Source: Myxococcota bacterium (GTDB lineage: Bacteria; Myxococcota_A; UBA9160; PR03). Taken from it: a stretch of 6,006 nucleotides of DNA. The translations under genes were made by a program, and so were the position numbers. Below the pieces are notes generated by a model. That model had not been told where the DNA came from. It was given only the letters and a program-made list of their open reading frames with translations, and made no database searches. Shown one piece after another: positions 5,710 through 6,006 of the stretch (the stretch's first letter is position 1; every line of letters starts with the position of its first letter). Where the stretch lies: positions 1-6,006 of the forward strand of contig JALOQG010000315.1 of the NCBI GenBank assembly GCA_025453505.1, given 5' to 3'.

Positions 5710-6006
5710 ATGGCGGCCGAACGCTTCTCCGTACTACTCGTCGACGACGGCGAACTGAACGAAGTGAAAGAGTGCCTGCTCGCGATCGGCGCGGACTTCG
5801 CGCACCTGCGGGGCGGCGCGGTGCCGGCGCGTCTCGAGCCCCCGCGCGACCTCTTCGTCACTTCGACCCGCCACGCCGCGCTCGCGCGCTCGTGGCCGGC
5901 GCCGGGGCCGAGCGGCCGCCCGGTCCGGATCGCCGTCGTGACGGAGGACTCGGGCACGCTGCGCGCCACGTTGCGCCGGCTCGGCTTCCGCTTCCTGGTC
6001 CGGCTG
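5710..6006 (+). CDS. Receiver-like (pseudo-REC) protein, N-terminal part, possibly a PilZ-domain regulator; runs off the right edge
   Basis: The first 99 residues are visible and the frame is open to the window end. The start MAAERFSVLLVDDGELNEV resembles the first beta strand and acidic pair (D12, D13) of a response-regulator receiver. IAVVTEDSGTLRATLRRLGF followed by FLV resembles its beta4/alpha4/beta5 region. The third strand reads DLFVTSTR, with no Asp at the usual phosphorylation point, and Arg stands where the conserved Lys after beta5 would be. It is therefore a degenerate receiver, probably not phosphorylated. The GADFAHLRGGAVP segment recalls a deltaproteobacterial family in which this fold precedes a c-di-GMP-binding PilZ domain, but that domain would lie beyond the edge and is not seen. 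Cytosolic; no signal or membrane segment. Confidence 0.75.
   Translation, partial: MAAERFSVLLVDDGELNEVKECLLAIGADFAHLRGGAVPARLEPPRDLFVTSTRHAALARSWPAPGPSGRPVRIAVVTEDSGTLRATLRRLGFRFLVRL

Overview
The window is GC-rich (roughly two thirds G+C or more, with strong G/C preference at third codon positions) and almost fully coding. It reads as chromosome from a high-GC Gram-negative bacterium. A YqgE/AlgH-family gene, a Tat-exported type II molybdoenzyme and a degenerate-receiver protein of a kind I associate with deltaproteobacteria-like lineages (Myxococcota and relatives) point that way, but the placement is inference. I see no tRNA or rRNA, CRISPR array, insertion sequence, phage gene or attachment site.

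Layout. Positions 1-2433 (minus strand) hold most of a large molybdopterin oxidoreductase catalytic subunit of the type II DMSO-reductase family (nitrate/selenate/ethylbenzene/steroid-C25 dehydrogenase type). It has a twin-arginine signal and its C-terminus lies off the left edge. The reading frame is broken at 1841-1896 by a 28-bp near-perfect tandem duplication; removing one copy restores about 801 continuous codons. A 219-base gap (2434-2652) follows. Next is a minus-strand cluster transcribed right to left: a YqgE/AlgH-family gene (4949-4395), a membrane-anchored metallo-beta-lactamase-fold hydrolase (4361-3429) and a RhlG/FabG-like short-chain dehydrogenase (3426-2653). The hydrolase and dehydrogenase are only 2 nt apart, and an inverted repeat fills the gap between yqgE and the hydrolase.

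A 58-bp divergent intergenic region separates yqgE from a plus-strand CPBP-family membrane protease-like gene (5008-5679). After a 30-nt gap comes the start of a plus-strand protein with a degenerate receiver-like N-terminus (5710 to the right edge), possibly a PilZ-type protein. Both genes flanking the divergent region lack a Shine-Dalgarno sequence and instead carry a TANNNT hexamer 6-7 nt before the start codon, which suggests leaderless transcripts.

How the genes fit together is largely unknown. The hydrolase and dehydrogenase are probably co-translated. The molybdoenzyme may be a separate unit whose electron-transfer subunits would lie beyond the left edge. No wholly new system is evident. 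The most checkable oddities are the frameshifting duplication with only synonymous differences between copies, the Shine-Dalgarno-masking hairpin, and the paired leaderless-type promoters.
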